Position numbers and translations under genes: made by a program
Part shown: one piece after another, positions 28,564-38,176 of the stretch
Numbering within the stretch: the first letter of the stretch is position 1
Layout of the letters: each line of letters begins with the position of its first letter
The notes under the pieces: model-generated
Told to the model about the DNA's origin: nothing
The model's input: only the letters and a program-made list of their open reading frames with translations
The model's database searches: none
Origin: Candidatus Sumerlaea chitinivorans
GTDB lineage: Bacteria > Sumerlaeota > Sumerlaeia > Sumerlaeales > Sumerlaeaceae
Direction of reading: 5' to 3'
NCBI GenBank assembly: GCA_003290465.1
Contig: CP030759.1
Coordinates: forward strand, 1,517,144 to 1,581,143
DNA: 64,000 nt

Positions 28564-28667
28564 ACTCTTCTCCAGTTTTCTGAACTTGGTGCGATCTTTG
28601 AGGCAGGGCGATCAAGGAACAAGGAAAAATTCGTAAAATTACTTTCTCGTTCCGCAACTCTCCCGAC

Positions 28668-29966
28668 TTAGGCCCATATCCCAGCAATCGGGGTACGGCA
28701 GAATTCGCATTTCCCGTCATTCAAGTGTTGTTCGACCACCGTAAAAACATCACGCAGGATGATAGGTTTGCGGCAATTAGGACAGTAGGTTGTGCCAGCG
28801 TCGGGGACGTTGCGAACGTTACCGATGTACACGTAGCGCAATCCCGCAGCGCGCGCTTGCTCTCGGGCGGCCAGAAGCGTCTCAACTGGCGTTGGAGGGA
28901 GATGCGTTAGGCGATGCGCAGGATGAAACCGCGAGAAATGCAGTGGAACATCCTGGCCAACTTTCTCTGCAATCCAACCGCACATCTGACGGATCAGCGC
29001 GACGTTGTCTGTGTAGGTTGGAACGATCAGGTTGATAATCTCGACCCACACCCCAGCGCTCTTCAAAGTGAGAATTGCATCAAGGACAGGTTGAAGATGC
29101 CCTGAATTCAGCCTCATATAGGTTTCTTCATCAAAACCTTTGAGGTCCACGTGAGCAGCGTCAATATACTGCGCGAGTTCCCGCAGAGGGTCGGGACGGA
29201 TGTAGCCGCTCGTGACCAAGATATTGCGCACCCCTGCTGCGCGAGCAAGCTTGGCTGTATCGAGTGTGTATTCGAACCAAGCGATTGGCTCGGAGTAGGT
29301 GTAAGCAATAGCTTCGCACTTGGAAGCGCGTGCGTTTGCAACCACATCCTCTGGAAACAGACTCATTCGCGCGAGCTCATCCAGAGACGCAGGAGGCGGC
29401 CCACCCGGCTTCAAGCGAAACTCAGGCCCATCGGCCCGTTTTGTGTCCTCTGGGCGTTTCTGGGAAATCTCCCAGTTCTGACAATTCATGCACCTGAGCA
29501 CGCACCCGGCAATCGCTAATGAGAACGTGCGGCTGCCCGGCAGAAAATGGAAAAGGGGTTTCTTCTCGACGGGGTCAATGTGGAACGTACATGGGTTCGC
29601 ATAGGCAAGCGTGTAAAGCGTGCCGTCGCGATTCACGCGTGTCCGGCAATGACTCCGGTCACCCGGCTCGAGGATGCAGCGGTTTGGACAGATGGAACAT
29701 TGCACCGTAGTGCCGCGTTTGAGATAAAACTCAGCCTCGCGGATCCACCCCCGCTTGCGCCAAGCCTCGAACGTTGCGTCATCAGGCGCGCCGCGCTTGA
29801 ACACCCCCGGATTGTCCTGAGTTGCATCACGGATGCTCGCTTGAGACCAAAGCCATGCCCAAGTTGAAGAGCTGCACCCCGCCAGTGCTCCAAGTCCCAC
29901 AAACTGCAGGAACTTGCGGCGACTGAGTCGCGTACTTGCTCGCCTCTGTTGAAGCTTGGTTCTCAT
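28668..29966 (-). CDS. AmmeMemoRadiSam radical SAM enzyme with Tat-lipoprotein signal
   Basis: 432 residues. The radical SAM cluster motif is C155-x3-C159-x2-C162 (GCVLRCMNC). Upstream are further Cys (C90, C93, C97, C107), and the C-terminus has a CPNC...CEFC zinc-ribbon-like pair. The N-terminus is unusual: a twin-arginine motif SRRKFLQ (15-21), a hydrophobic stretch and a lipobox LAGC with Cys31. It is thus predicted to be exported folded by Tat and lipid-anchored. Radical SAM enzymes are normally cytoplasmic. Its start overlaps the stop of the upstream spermidine-synthase-like gene (ATGA), indicating co-translation. The reaction is unknown to me. Confidence 0.9.
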   Translation of the reverse strand: MRTKLQQRRASTRLSRRKFLQFVGLGALAGCSSSTWAWLWSQASIRDATQDNPGVFKRGAPDDATFEAWRKRGWIREAEFYLKRGTTVQCSICPNRCILEPGDRSHCRTRVNRDGTLYTLAYANPCTFHIDPVEKKPLFHFLPGSRTFSLAIAGCVLRCMNCQNWEISQKRPEDTKRADGPEFRLKPGGPPPASLDELARMSLFPEDVVANARASKCEAIAYTYSEPIAWFEYTLDTAKLARAAGVRNILVTSGYIRPDPLRELAQYIDAAHVDLKGFDEETYMRLNSGHLQPVLDAILTLKSAGVWVEIINLIVPTYTDNVALIRQMCGWIAEKVGQDVPLHFSRFHPAHRLTHLPPTPVETLLAAREQARAAGLRYVYIGNVRNVPDAGTTYCPNCRKPIILRDVFTVVEQHLNDGKCEFCRTPIAGIWA

Positions 29967-32176
29967 TCCGCCTGCGACTCCTTGGCTGCCTCAAGAGCGC
30001 CACGCGTCGCCCCTTCGTGTATTCCAGAAGCGGCGAAGCGAGCGCGCCACATTTCAATTGCTCCCCATATATTTACCGCCGCGCAGCACAAAATTGCAAT
30101 CCCCACACCAAACGTGGGCACCAACATGGTGCTCAACAGAATTGCTCCAGCTGCAGCACCAATGAAATCCGCTGTGTAAAGGCGGGCAGGCGTGGTTCCG
30201 GAATGGAATCGCTCCGCGCGCGCAGCTACTGGGAATGCGTAACCCACAAGTGTGGCAAGCCCCAACACCACGATCGTAACAGACAGCAAGGGGGCGATGG
30301 GGTTCACGATGGATCGGGTGATCGTCGGCATTGGGGGGAGAAGTGCCACCAGCGCCAGTGCGATACCAGCTGTGAGAAGCTGATTCCACACAAGAGACGT
30401 GGAAGAAACGCGAGCTTTCGCTCCCATCCAAGCCCCCACCACAAGCCCAACCATGAAAGCCGTGACCACAACGCCCACTTGATAGTAGAGTGCACCCGCA
30501 AGGACCTGAAGCAAGAACAGTAGGACATACTCGAGCCCTGCAGCGCTATAGCCAGAAGCGAAAATCGCCACGGCCGGGCCACGCAGCGAGGCGGCGTAAG
30601 CAAGGATCAGCAAGGCGATCACCACCTCCAGTGCGCCAACCTTATATCCGTGTTCGTCGAGCCAACGGCGGAGTGTGAATGAAAGCAGTTTGGGCTGAAA
30701 ATCGCGATTGAGTGGGACGGGGACCTGAACGGCTGCCTGGAGAGTAGCCAGCCGGTCAGCAGTGATCATAGTTTCAAAATAGGAAGGACCCACATACGCC
30801 GTTTTAATTTGGGCTTCCCTGTAGAGCGTGGCATAGTCAGAAGATAGTAAGCCATCACTGGCCAGGAAATAACTCTGCGCAGCGGGAAGTATCAGCACGT
30901 TCCCAAACACAGCGCTCAGCGTCCTATAGCACGTTGCAATGGACCGTGCTTGTGCGGGACTCAAATAGCCCGTAAAATCTCCAAAGGGGAAGGCCAGTAC
31001 TCCACCCTGCCGCAAGGCAGCACGCACTTCACGGAAAAACTCTACGGTGTACAAACGGTGAAACTGAAGTGTGTCGGGTAAAGGACTGAACAGAAGAATC
31101 AAATCGTATTTGGGGCCACATGCTCGAACGTAGAACCGAGGATCCGCCGAGATGAGATGGACACGCGGATCGTTCAAGACGTGAGATGCAACTTTTTCAA
31201 TCTGCCGTATGAGACGGTCATCTGGATGCACACAGTCTACTTGCAAGCGCGGATACTTGAGTAGTTCAGCAATAATTTCTGGAATTGGGGCGCCAAGAAG
31301 CAACACGCGTTCTGCATTCGGACGCTGAAGCATGGCAAGGTGGACTCGCTCCTCTGCAGTATCGTGCTGCCCAGTCGAAAAGTACGGCACACCGTTGAGA
31401 AAGAAATTATACTGCTCGCCCACCTTCGTTGCCAGAAGATGGCCATACGGAGTGTTGGCGTTTAACTGGACAGGCTGCCCCAACGCCAAAGCATTAAGCG
31501 TTCGGCGCTCTGCCGCCGCTGCAATGAAATAAACGAATATCGTTGCCACCACCACGAGGGATGCGCGGTGCCGTTGGCCATCCAGCAACTGACAAGTTAC
31601 GGCTGTTCCGAGAAGCAAAAGTCCTGTGCCCACTACAATCGCACCGTGGGTGAGAAAGTGGACAAGCACGAAAGAGAAGAGTACGCCGCCAAGAACACTG
31701 CCTGCTGCATCAAGCATATAGCCATGCCCCAGCCCTTCGGCGGGACCACGCTTGGCGGCCAACACCGAGCTGGCACGGCACAGCAGAAAGCCTGAGAGCA
31801 TACAATAGGGAAGCATGGAAGCTGTCGCAGCCAGCAGTGCCTCCGTGGGGCCTGCTTGCGCTCCTCGGACCATGAGAGTGAGACGGACTCCGCGGAGAAC
31901 CAGCAATGACGTGGGAGCCAACACTCCCAGTCCTGCCACAGCAAAGGCAATGCGGGCGGAAGACGGGTGATTCGGCGAGTGCTGCGACCGTGCGATGGTG
32001 CTACCCAATCCCGTGAACAGCAACCAGAGGCCGAGACTCACACCCACCACGTATTCGTTGCCTGCAAACGCCCCCAAGAGTTCTCGAGTCACTACAAGCT
32101 GAACGAGTGGCGAGGCTATTCCAACGGCAAGAATGATGAGTTGCCATGGTGTAGTTTGTCGCCTGAGTTCGTGCAT
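29963..32176 (-). CDS. Membrane-embedded spermidine-synthase-like protein
   Basis: 737 residues. Six or seven N-terminal helices (about 10-225), a soluble methyltransferase-fold domain (about 240-480) and about seven C-terminal helices resemble fused membrane/spermidine-synthase proteins. The soluble part keeps the order of polyamine synthase motifs, with FLNGVPYFST, a stretch like the EERVHL helix, and LYTVEFFREVRAAL. The substrate motif that should read GGGDG is GAPIPE, and the acidic motif (D-DP) is LFSPLPD. Spermidine synthesis is therefore unlikely. It starts at ATG 32176 (TTG at 32179 also in frame) and ends overlapping the radical SAM start. Confidence 0.82.
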   Translation of the reverse strand: MHELRRQTTPWQLIILAVGIASPLVQLVVTRELLGAFAGNEYVVGVSLGLWLLFTGLGSTIARSQHSPNHPSSARIAFAVAGLGVLAPTSLLVLRGVRLTLMVRGAQAGPTEALLAATASMLPYCMLSGFLLCRASSVLAAKRGPAEGLGHGYMLDAAGSVLGGVLFSFVLVHFLTHGAIVVGTGLLLLGTAVTCQLLDGQRHRASLVVVATIFVYFIAAAAERRTLNALALGQPVQLNANTPYGHLLATKVGEQYNFFLNGVPYFSTGQHDTAEERVHLAMLQRPNAERVLLLGAPIPEIIAELLKYPRLQVDCVHPDDRLIRQIEKVASHVLNDPRVHLISADPRFYVRACGPKYDLILLFSPLPDTLQFHRLYTVEFFREVRAALRQGGVLAFPFGDFTGYLSPAQARSIATCYRTLSAVFGNVLILPAAQSYFLASDGLLSSDYATLYREAQIKTAYVGPSYFETMITADRLATLQAAVQVPVPLNRDFQPKLLSFTLRRWLDEHGYKVGALEVVIALLILAYAASLRGPAVAIFASGYSAAGLEYVLLFLLQVLAGALYYQVGVVVTAFMVGLVVGAWMGAKARVSSTSLVWNQLLTAGIALALVALLPPMPTITRSIVNPIAPLLSVTIVVLGLATLVGYAFPVAARAERFHSGTTPARLYTADFIGAAAGAILLSTMLVPTFGVGIAILCCAAVNIWGAIEMWRARFAASGIHEGATRGALEAAKESQAE

Positions 32177-32309
32177 CAAATCACTGCCCTTGAGGTTGAC
32201 GTCTCGCGCACCCCCCTACGGACAAAGCGTTGCTATAGCGAGTGCCCCCGAGCGTCATCCTTCTGTTTGCAGCCGTTTGGGGTGTCCGCCTCGACGAACA
32301 CCACCGGCC

Positions 32310-34010
32310 TCAGTGCCGGCTGACGAACTGAGATTCCTCGAAAGCTTGGACGTGATAGATCTGCACTTCTACATTTGGCCCGCGCCACGCATCAGCAGCG
32401 CACCCTGCTTTGCGGCTCAAGTGGCTGAGAAAATCTTCCTTACGTGGCAGCTGTTCCCACACCTGAGGTAAAAATGTCGCCATGTAGGGGCCGATCTTAA
32501 GCACGACACCATCGCGATGCGGCTGGAGTTTGGCCAGAAGATCCTCGGGAGAAGAAAACGCAAGCGGCTTGGGAACTGTCAGAACGCTCACTTCTATCTC
32601 CAGTTCGGAGAGTTCCGCTGGCCGAACGGGCGAGAAACGAGGGTCTTCCAATGCTGCGCTTCTTGCTGAAGACATGACCGCCTGATAGAGCGGCTCACGG
32701 GGAAAGATCTGACCAATGCAACCGCGCAGTTGCCCATGCTTCGTCAGGGTCACGAAGCACCCTTTGGGATCGTGAAACTTCTTTGGAAATTCCTCCGGTC
32801 TCACCACAGGCAAGCGACCGAAACGGACGACCTCTTCGACCGTGCGTCGCGCAAGTTGCACCAGCAAGCGCCCTTCCTCCACGGTGAGAGGCTGCGTGGT
32901 CCCATCCGTCGGATTTGTTGTGGAGCGATCTTCGTTTGGCAGAGGGTTTACCCCATCTCCGCCACCTCCTTTCTTCGCTTTTGGGTCAGAGGATCTTGCC
33001 GTTGAGCGTTCGCAGAAGGCAATAGCGGCGTAGCCGACCACGCCCCCTTCTTTCCGACCACTCGTATCACCGCTGTTCTGATAACTTAGCAAAATGGGTT
33101 CCCAGTCAAACTGTCGCGCAAGGTGCATAAGGACGAGTATGGGAGTCTTGCCACAGGCCTCCTGCTGCTGCATCCCGCGAATGTCGAGCTCGCGGATCCT
33201 ACGGACGCATTCAAGGTCCAACGAACGAGCCGTCTCGTACGGATGATAATGGCTGAGATCAGAGCTGGCGATGACGACATCCTGCGGGCCAATCCGCTTT
33301 GCCAGCACGTCAGCCACAACTTTTGGGTCCACTCGACCGCACACGAGAGGAACCAAGCGAAACTCCCCGAGTCCTGCTTGCAAGAACGGCAGCTGTACCT
33401 CCAACGAATGTTCGTACGTATCGGGCCGTGGATCTTGGCTCGATAGTCCCGTACGGCTTGCCCACGGCGGCGCTTCGACCAACGCCTTGGGACGAAAAGT
33501 AAACGGCGACTGCGTGGCTAACTCATGGACCAGCGGGTCAAGGTTCACTATCCCAAGCGGGGTGCGATAGTGTGCAGGGGTAACCGCTACGCCATTAAAA
33601 TCGGCGTAGTGACTCGGTGCCAAAATTATGACGCGCTGGTGGCTGCTACCGGCATCCGTGGCTCGCGTCTGCCCGATGAGCGCTTTATAGGCAACTGCAG
33701 CAACCGGGCCAGAGTACTCATAGCCAGCGTGCGGGACAATCAGCCCACGAATTTTACCGGGCACCTGAGGGCATGCTGCTGCAGAAAGCAATCCGTTCAC
33801 CCCCTCACGAAGTTTGGAGGCTTCGGCAGGATAGAACGCGCCCGCGACAGCAGGTCTGCGCACCTCGACGATCGGTCCGCTTGTAGCAACGTCAGCAAGC
33901 GAGGAAGCCATGCCGGCAGAAATTCCGCCAGCGGCCACACCAATTAGAACAGCCATGCAATGAAGTTTGCGACGGACGTCGAAAATCCACTTGTGAAGAG
34001 CCTCCCGCAT
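32310..34010 (-). CDS. MEMO-AMMECR1 fusion (AmmeMemoRadiSam proteins B and A) with signal peptide
   Basis: 566 residues. The N-terminus looks like a Sec signal: RRK, then CMAVLIGVAAGGISAG and SSLA, with likely cleavage near residue 39. The MEMO domain (about 48-335) has VPHAGYEYSGP, LAPSHYADF, EHSLEVQLPF, SSDLSHY and ACGKTPI. After a Gly/Lys/Pro-rich linker comes an AMMECR1 domain (about 370-560) with the hallmark LRGCIGQ near residue 430. The fusion joins two of the three AmmeMemoRadiSam parts; the radical SAM part is two genes downstream. It is the first gene of the minus-strand run and is divergent from the release-factor-like gene. Confidence 0.9.
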   Translation of the reverse strand: MREALHKWIFDVRRKLHCMAVLIGVAAGGISAGMASSLADVATSGPIVEVRRPAVAGAFYPAEASKLREGVNGLLSAAACPQVPGKIRGLIVPHAGYEYSGPVAAVAYKALIGQTRATDAGSSHQRVIILAPSHYADFNGVAVTPAHYRTPLGIVNLDPLVHELATQSPFTFRPKALVEAPPWASRTGLSSQDPRPDTYEHSLEVQLPFLQAGLGEFRLVPLVCGRVDPKVVADVLAKRIGPQDVVIASSDLSHYHPYETARSLDLECVRRIRELDIRGMQQQEACGKTPILVLMHLARQFDWEPILLSYQNSGDTSGRKEGGVVGYAAIAFCERSTARSSDPKAKKGGGGDGVNPLPNEDRSTTNPTDGTTQPLTVEEGRLLVQLARRTVEEVVRFGRLPVVRPEEFPKKFHDPKGCFVTLTKHGQLRGCIGQIFPREPLYQAVMSSARSAALEDPRFSPVRPAELSELEIEVSVLTVPKPLAFSSPEDLLAKLQPHRDGVVLKIGPYMATFLPQVWEQLPRKEDFLSHLSRKAGCAADAWRGPNVEVQIYHVQAFEESQFVSRH

Positions 34011-34087
34011 CACCCATCACCTCGTAAGAAGGTATGTAGTCGCGCGCCACAAAGTTGCCAAATGGAAAATACACTTGGAACGGGGCA

Positions 34088-34519
34088 ATGACAAGGTTTG
34101 GGGTGTCGCCACAAAAGGAAAACGCTCTGCTCCAGAAGATGGCAGAATTAGGGATTCGCGAAGAAGATCTCGAGGAGCGCTTTGTCCGATCCGGCGGACA
34201 TGGGGGGCAAAATGTTAACAAAGTTGCAACATGCGTTTACCTCAAACACCGACCCACGGGAATCGAGGTGAAGTGCCAACGCGAGCGCTCCCAAGGGCTG
34301 AACCGTTTTTTAGCGCGTCGGCTCCTTGCTGAAAAGATTGAAACACTCCGACGCGGTAAACAGAGCGCGGAGCAACAGCGAATCGAGAAAATCCGCCGTC
34401 AGAAACGCAAGCGCTCGAAACGGGCAAAAGAGAAAATGCTCGCTCAGAAACATCGCGATGCAGAAAAGAAGGCCTTGCGCCAACCTCCCTCAACCGACGA
34501 AGAATATCAAGAAGAGTAA
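34088..34519 (+). CDS. Release-factor-like protein with GGQ motif
   Basis: 143 residues. The peptidyl-tRNA hydrolysis motif GGQ lies in RSGGHGGQNVNKV (about 36-46), with CVYLKHRPTG and ERSQGLNRFLA as in the small class-I RF-domain family. The decoding domains of RF1/RF2 are absent. The C-terminus is a long Lys/Arg-rich helix of the kind that, in ArfB, enters the empty mRNA channel. Rescue of stalled ribosomes is therefore likely by analogy. I chose ATG 34088 because family members start just before FGVSP; ATG 34055 would add 11 residues. Confidence 0.87.
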   Translation: MTRFGVSPQKENALLQKMAELGIREEDLEERFVRSGGHGGQNVNKVATCVYLKHRPTGIEVKCQRERSQGLNRFLARRLLAEKIETLRRGKQSAEQQRIEKIRRQKRKRSKRAKEKMLAQKHRDAEKKALRQPPSTDEEYQEE

Positions 34520-34841
34520 CACCGTGCCGGAAGAATGGCCCACAGAGGACAGCACAGATAGGTGTGTGCAATCGGAATGCGGCGGAGCCTACTAAATCGT
34601 CCCTGAAAACATGTCATTCCCTGAGTGTTTCATGATTTTACGGCGAGAACTTTGGAGTGTGTCACATTTTTACTCTGAGTGACGAGATATCGGCCCCCCA
34701 AGGAGTTTTCTCCCACTTCCGAACGCTTTTCACGAGCAGGTGCCTTGGCATTTCTTTTGTTCTGTGTCAGCGTTGGAAACGGCTGAGACTACGTCGTGCA
34801 GAAAAGTTCACCCAAGGATCCAGTTCTGAGGAGGAAAGACC
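34520..34841. other. Intergenic region with no supported gene
   Basis: 322 bp between two same-strand genes. Only the strong ribosome site GAGGAGGAAAG just before ATG 34842 is clear. I see no hairpin with a T tract and no known riboswitch core. Confidence 0.6.
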
Positions 34842-36836
34842 ATGGTTATTACGAAGCTCCATGCAGTTGCACTCGAGAAATTGCTTCAAGCGGAAGACGA
34901 AGCAAGAACCCCGATCCAGCCCGCTGAGGTCGGCGAGGAGGTCGCGCGGGAGCTGGAGGCGATGGGGCTGGTGCGCTTTGAAACGCCAGTGTGTCTCGCC
35001 CTGACGTACAAAGGGCGCGAGCTTACTCAGGTCCTTCGTGAGCTTGTCGCGCTTGGGCCGACGCCTTACGCCCAATCCGAAGACGAGGCAAAGGACGACG
35101 TCTACATCGTTCAGGGACACGGCCTTCCGCCAATCTCCGACTGGGATGACGCCTTCCGTTTCCTCGGTAGCGAGGTCATCGCAATGCTCGATGCAGCTCG
35201 GCGTGCTCATCAGGCAGCGGAACACAGCGAGGAGCCTTTGCTTGAACGTGGACTGGCTGCGCGCGTGCGCCATCGCAAGAAGCACAAGGACTACGTCGCG
35301 CTCACCGAGCAAGGACTGCGCATTTTAGAAATCTACGAGACAACACATCCGCGTTTGGAAATAAATTACACGCTGGCAGACGCCATTCGGGCTTTGCCCA
35401 TGGGACCAACGCCTGCAAGTAATTTCCCGGCTACCCAGCATGATCGTTATCTCTTAGAGGGCATGCGACTGATTAGCTATTCGGTGCCTCACGGCGGCAT
35501 CTGTAGCTTCACGGCTTTAGGTCAGGCCGTCAAACAGGCTCTTGAAACAGGTGGTTTCGGGGAAGGGGACGTTTTGACGGAAGACATCCTTGCGGCGTTA
35601 GCAAACTATACTCGCGATCCCAAAGCCGATCATCCAAGCTTGAGCATGTTGCAGGCGCTTGGATATGTTGGCGCGGACGGCGATCTGTTGCCTGCGGGAG
35701 AGTGGGCCCTCGAAGCTTACCGCTTACTCCATGAAGGCGCACGCAGCGACGTGTGGACCATTGCAGTGCATGCCGAGGACATTGCGGTGCTGCGTGCGAT
35801 TGATGCGATCTGGCAAAAGGCAACATCTAACCGCGAGGAGGCTCCTACGTTTGAGAAGCTTCGAACCGAGATGATTGATCGAAAGGTCCGCCAATACAAG
35901 GCACTCCTTGAAAAGTACGGGCGAAAGCTCAACGAGATGCCGCATAAATATCAGCAAATTGCGAGCAAGTTCCAAGAAGCGAAGAACTATGCTCAGTGGT
36001 TTGACGACAACTTTGACCTTCGTGCCGTTCTCCATTCGCTTGAGTCCTTCCAACTCATCGAAAGTATCGAAGATCGAAAAGGGAGAGAAGTCTTCCGGCT
36101 TACGGAGCACGGGCAGCGGGTTTTGGCTGACGGTGCAGAGCAGGTGAGTTCGACCTCTGTGAAGAGCATTACGATGACCCGCAAGACGTTTAGTTCACCG
36201 AACCGCACGTGGTATAATGAAGCCGTCGAAGAGGGACTCATCGGCACCGCTGCACCGACTAAGCGCGGATATCTCTACGCGAATCTTGCGGAAACTATCC
36301 ATCGCCTTCCGTTCCTGACACGTTTCGAGCAAAGGGTGTTCGACGCGATCCCTGAGTACGGAATGACGGTTTCACAGGTCTTCCGTGAGCTTGAAAAGGA
36401 AATCGAGCCGGAGTGGATCAAATGGGCCTTGGAGAAACTGGAGGCCCGGCATCTAATCGAGGTCTTACCTGACGGCAATATCGTGGAGACTGAGGCGGGC
36501 AAGCTGCTGGATCGAGCGCTCTCAGGTGTGCCGAAAGGCATGGGATTCCCGGTCACGCCTCTTATTGTGCGTGTGCTGCAGGCTGTCGCAGAGGTAGGAA
36601 GCCTCTACCGCAAGGAGCGGTGTGTGCGCATCCTACCGCGGCAGTTCGCGGATGCGCGCAGGCGGTCCGGGCTCGCAGGTGACGCTTTCCAAAATGCCCT
36701 CGAACTTGCCCGCGCCGCAGGTTACATGGGGCAGAATTCCATCAATGAGGCCGGTCTACTGATTCTGGAAGCTGTGGCCAAGATGAACCCCAGCGAGAAG
36801 TTGGCTGGTCACGTTGGGTTTGATTCGGAAAGCTAA
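34842..36836 (+). CDS. DUF505-like protein
   Basis: 664 residues of a soluble protein. It opens MVITKLHAVAL and consists of repeated winged-helix-like segments ending in phrases such as LTEQGLRILE, LTEHGQRVLA and ETEAGKLLD. A mid-region (SPNRTWYNEAVEEGLIG, then LTRFEQRVFDAIP) resembles the DUF505 family, mostly known from thermophiles and archaea. That assignment is from memory. Repeated wing motifs suggest DNA or RNA contact, but this is inference. GAGGAGGAAAG gives a strong start. It stands alone. Confidence 0.7.
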   Translation: MVITKLHAVALEKLLQAEDEARTPIQPAEVGEEVARELEAMGLVRFETPVCLALTYKGRELTQVLRELVALGPTPYAQSEDEAKDDVYIVQGHGLPPISDWDDAFRFLGSEVIAMLDAARRAHQAAEHSEEPLLERGLAARVRHRKKHKDYVALTEQGLRILEIYETTHPRLEINYTLADAIRALPMGPTPASNFPATQHDRYLLEGMRLISYSVPHGGICSFTALGQAVKQALETGGFGEGDVLTEDILAALANYTRDPKADHPSLSMLQALGYVGADGDLLPAGEWALEAYRLLHEGARSDVWTIAVHAEDIAVLRAIDAIWQKATSNREEAPTFEKLRTEMIDRKVRQYKALLEKYGRKLNEMPHKYQQIASKFQEAKNYAQWFDDNFDLRAVLHSLESFQLIESIEDRKGREVFRLTEHGQRVLADGAEQVSSTSVKSITMTRKTFSSPNRTWYNEAVEEGLIGTAAPTKRGYLYANLAETIHRLPFLTRFEQRVFDAIPEYGMTVSQVFRELEKEIEPEWIKWALEKLEARHLIEVLPDGNIVETEAGKLLDRALSGVPKGMGFPVTPLIVRVLQAVAEVGSLYRKERCVRILPRQFADARRRSGLAGDAFQNALELARAAGYMGQNSINEAGLLILEAVAKMNPSEKLAGHVGFDSES

Positions 36837-37048
36837 TGGAAAGCCCGCTGACGTTGCAAACGACCCAAGGGCATTGGCAGATCGCGGATGGATCGCAAGC
36901 GGACTCCAATTGCGAGCCAGCCTCTGCGAAGAAATCCCTTAGGCCCGCCAACCCAAAAAATCACCGGGCGTACAGAAGCGAGCTTCCCTGCACGCCCGGA
37001 TGTGCTTTCAAAACCAATAAGTGTCGCGGCCGGTGGCGCGCACTTATT

Positions 37049-38176
37049 TTACGTCAGACTTGCGGCCAACTCGTTCAGAATCTCGAGTCCTGCAGCAAGC
37101 TTTTCATCGGTTGTTGCGTATGAGATCCGGAAGTGCGTGTCTCGGTCAGAGAAGACATTCCCGGGAATCACCAAAACATTTTTCTCAATGGCACGGGTTA
37201 CAAATTCCGTGGCTGTCAATCCACCGGGGGCCGGGACAAAGGCGTAGAACGCGCCTCCCGGTTTGACGAGACCAAACTTCTCGCGAAGGGCCTCGTATAC
37301 CATATCGCGTTTGCGCCGGTAAGCGGCCACTTGGGCGGACATATCGGTGCGCAAAGCGGTGGGTCCGGCGGCCTGAGCAATGCTGGGGGCGCAAACGAAA
37401 CTGTACTGCTGAAGCATGGTCATCTTCTCCATGACGTTGCGGGGCCCAGTGCACCAGCCCATGCGCCATCCCGTCATGGCGTAGCTTTTGGAGAAGCCGC
37501 GCAAAAGCAGCGTATGTTCATAGATTCCCGCAAGGCTCACGAACGGCTCATCGTAGCAGAAGAGATCATAGATTTCGTCGGACATGACCAGAAGCCCATG
37601 ACGGCGCGCCACCTCGGCAATCGCTTCGAGCTCGGCGCGCGTGTAGACGGCGCCAGAGGGATTGTTTGGGCTATTGACAACCAAAAGCCGAGTCCGGGGG
37701 GTAATAGCGGCTTCGATCTTGTCAACTGGCGGGCGGAAATCGGGATAGGTGTCCACGATGACCGGCACGCCCCCTGCAAGTTCCACCAAATGGCGGTACA
37801 TCACGAAATAGGGGTCGAGCAAGATGACCTCGTCTCCGGGGTTTACGAGGACAAAGAATGCAAGAACAAGTGCCCCGGAAACACCACTCGTCACGAGAAT
37901 CGGGCGCTCGTCTTTCCAACCGAATTCTTTCTCGAGGAGCTCTTGAATCGCGGCCCGCAACTCGACCGTGCCTTGGGTTTGGGTGTATTTATTCGCACCC
38001 TTGCGGATCCCCTCAATCGCCGCCTCCTTGATTGGGTCAGGCACGTCAAAATCCGGCTGACCAATCGAGAGGTTGATGGGATCCTTCATTTTGGCTGCAA
38101 GATCGAAGACCTTGCGAATGCCGCTTGCGTCCAAGTTCGCAACGCGGTCCGCCACCGGAAATTTCTTCTCATCCAT
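37049..38176 (-). CDS. PLP-dependent class I/II aminotransferase (aspartate aminotransferase-like)
   Basis: 375 residues of fold-type I. The cofactor lysine is Lys230 in GFSKSYAMTGWRMG. Asn171 (NSPNNPSG), Asp200 and Tyr203 (SDEIYD) hold the PLP ring, and YTQTQGTVELR near residue 64 is the usual substrate-side loop. The sequence is closest in style to the aspartate/alanine group of thermophiles, but substrate specificity cannot be fixed. It is divergent from the acyltransferase gene at 38380. Confidence 0.92.
   Translation of the reverse strand: MDEKKFPVADRVANLDASGIRKVFDLAAKMKDPINLSIGQPDFDVPDPIKEAAIEGIRKGANKYTQTQGTVELRAAIQELLEKEFGWKDERPILVTSGVSGALVLAFFVLVNPGDEVILLDPYFVMYRHLVELAGGVPVIVDTYPDFRPPVDKIEAAITPRTRLLVVNSPNNPSGAVYTRAELEAIAEVARRHGLLVMSDEIYDLFCYDEPFVSLAGIYEHTLLLRGFSKSYAMTGWRMGWCTGPRNVMEKMTMLQQYSFVCAPSIAQAAGPTALRTDMSAQVAAYRRKRDMVYEALREKFGLVKPGGAFYAFVPAPGGLTATEFVTRAIEKNVLVIPGNVFSDRDTHFRISYATTDEKLAAGLEILNELAASLT

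Noticed and set aside
29963-32176. Annotation as a functional spermidine synthase (speE)
   Set aside because: The GGGDG and acidic substrate motifs are not conserved, and the protein is mostly membrane-embedded.
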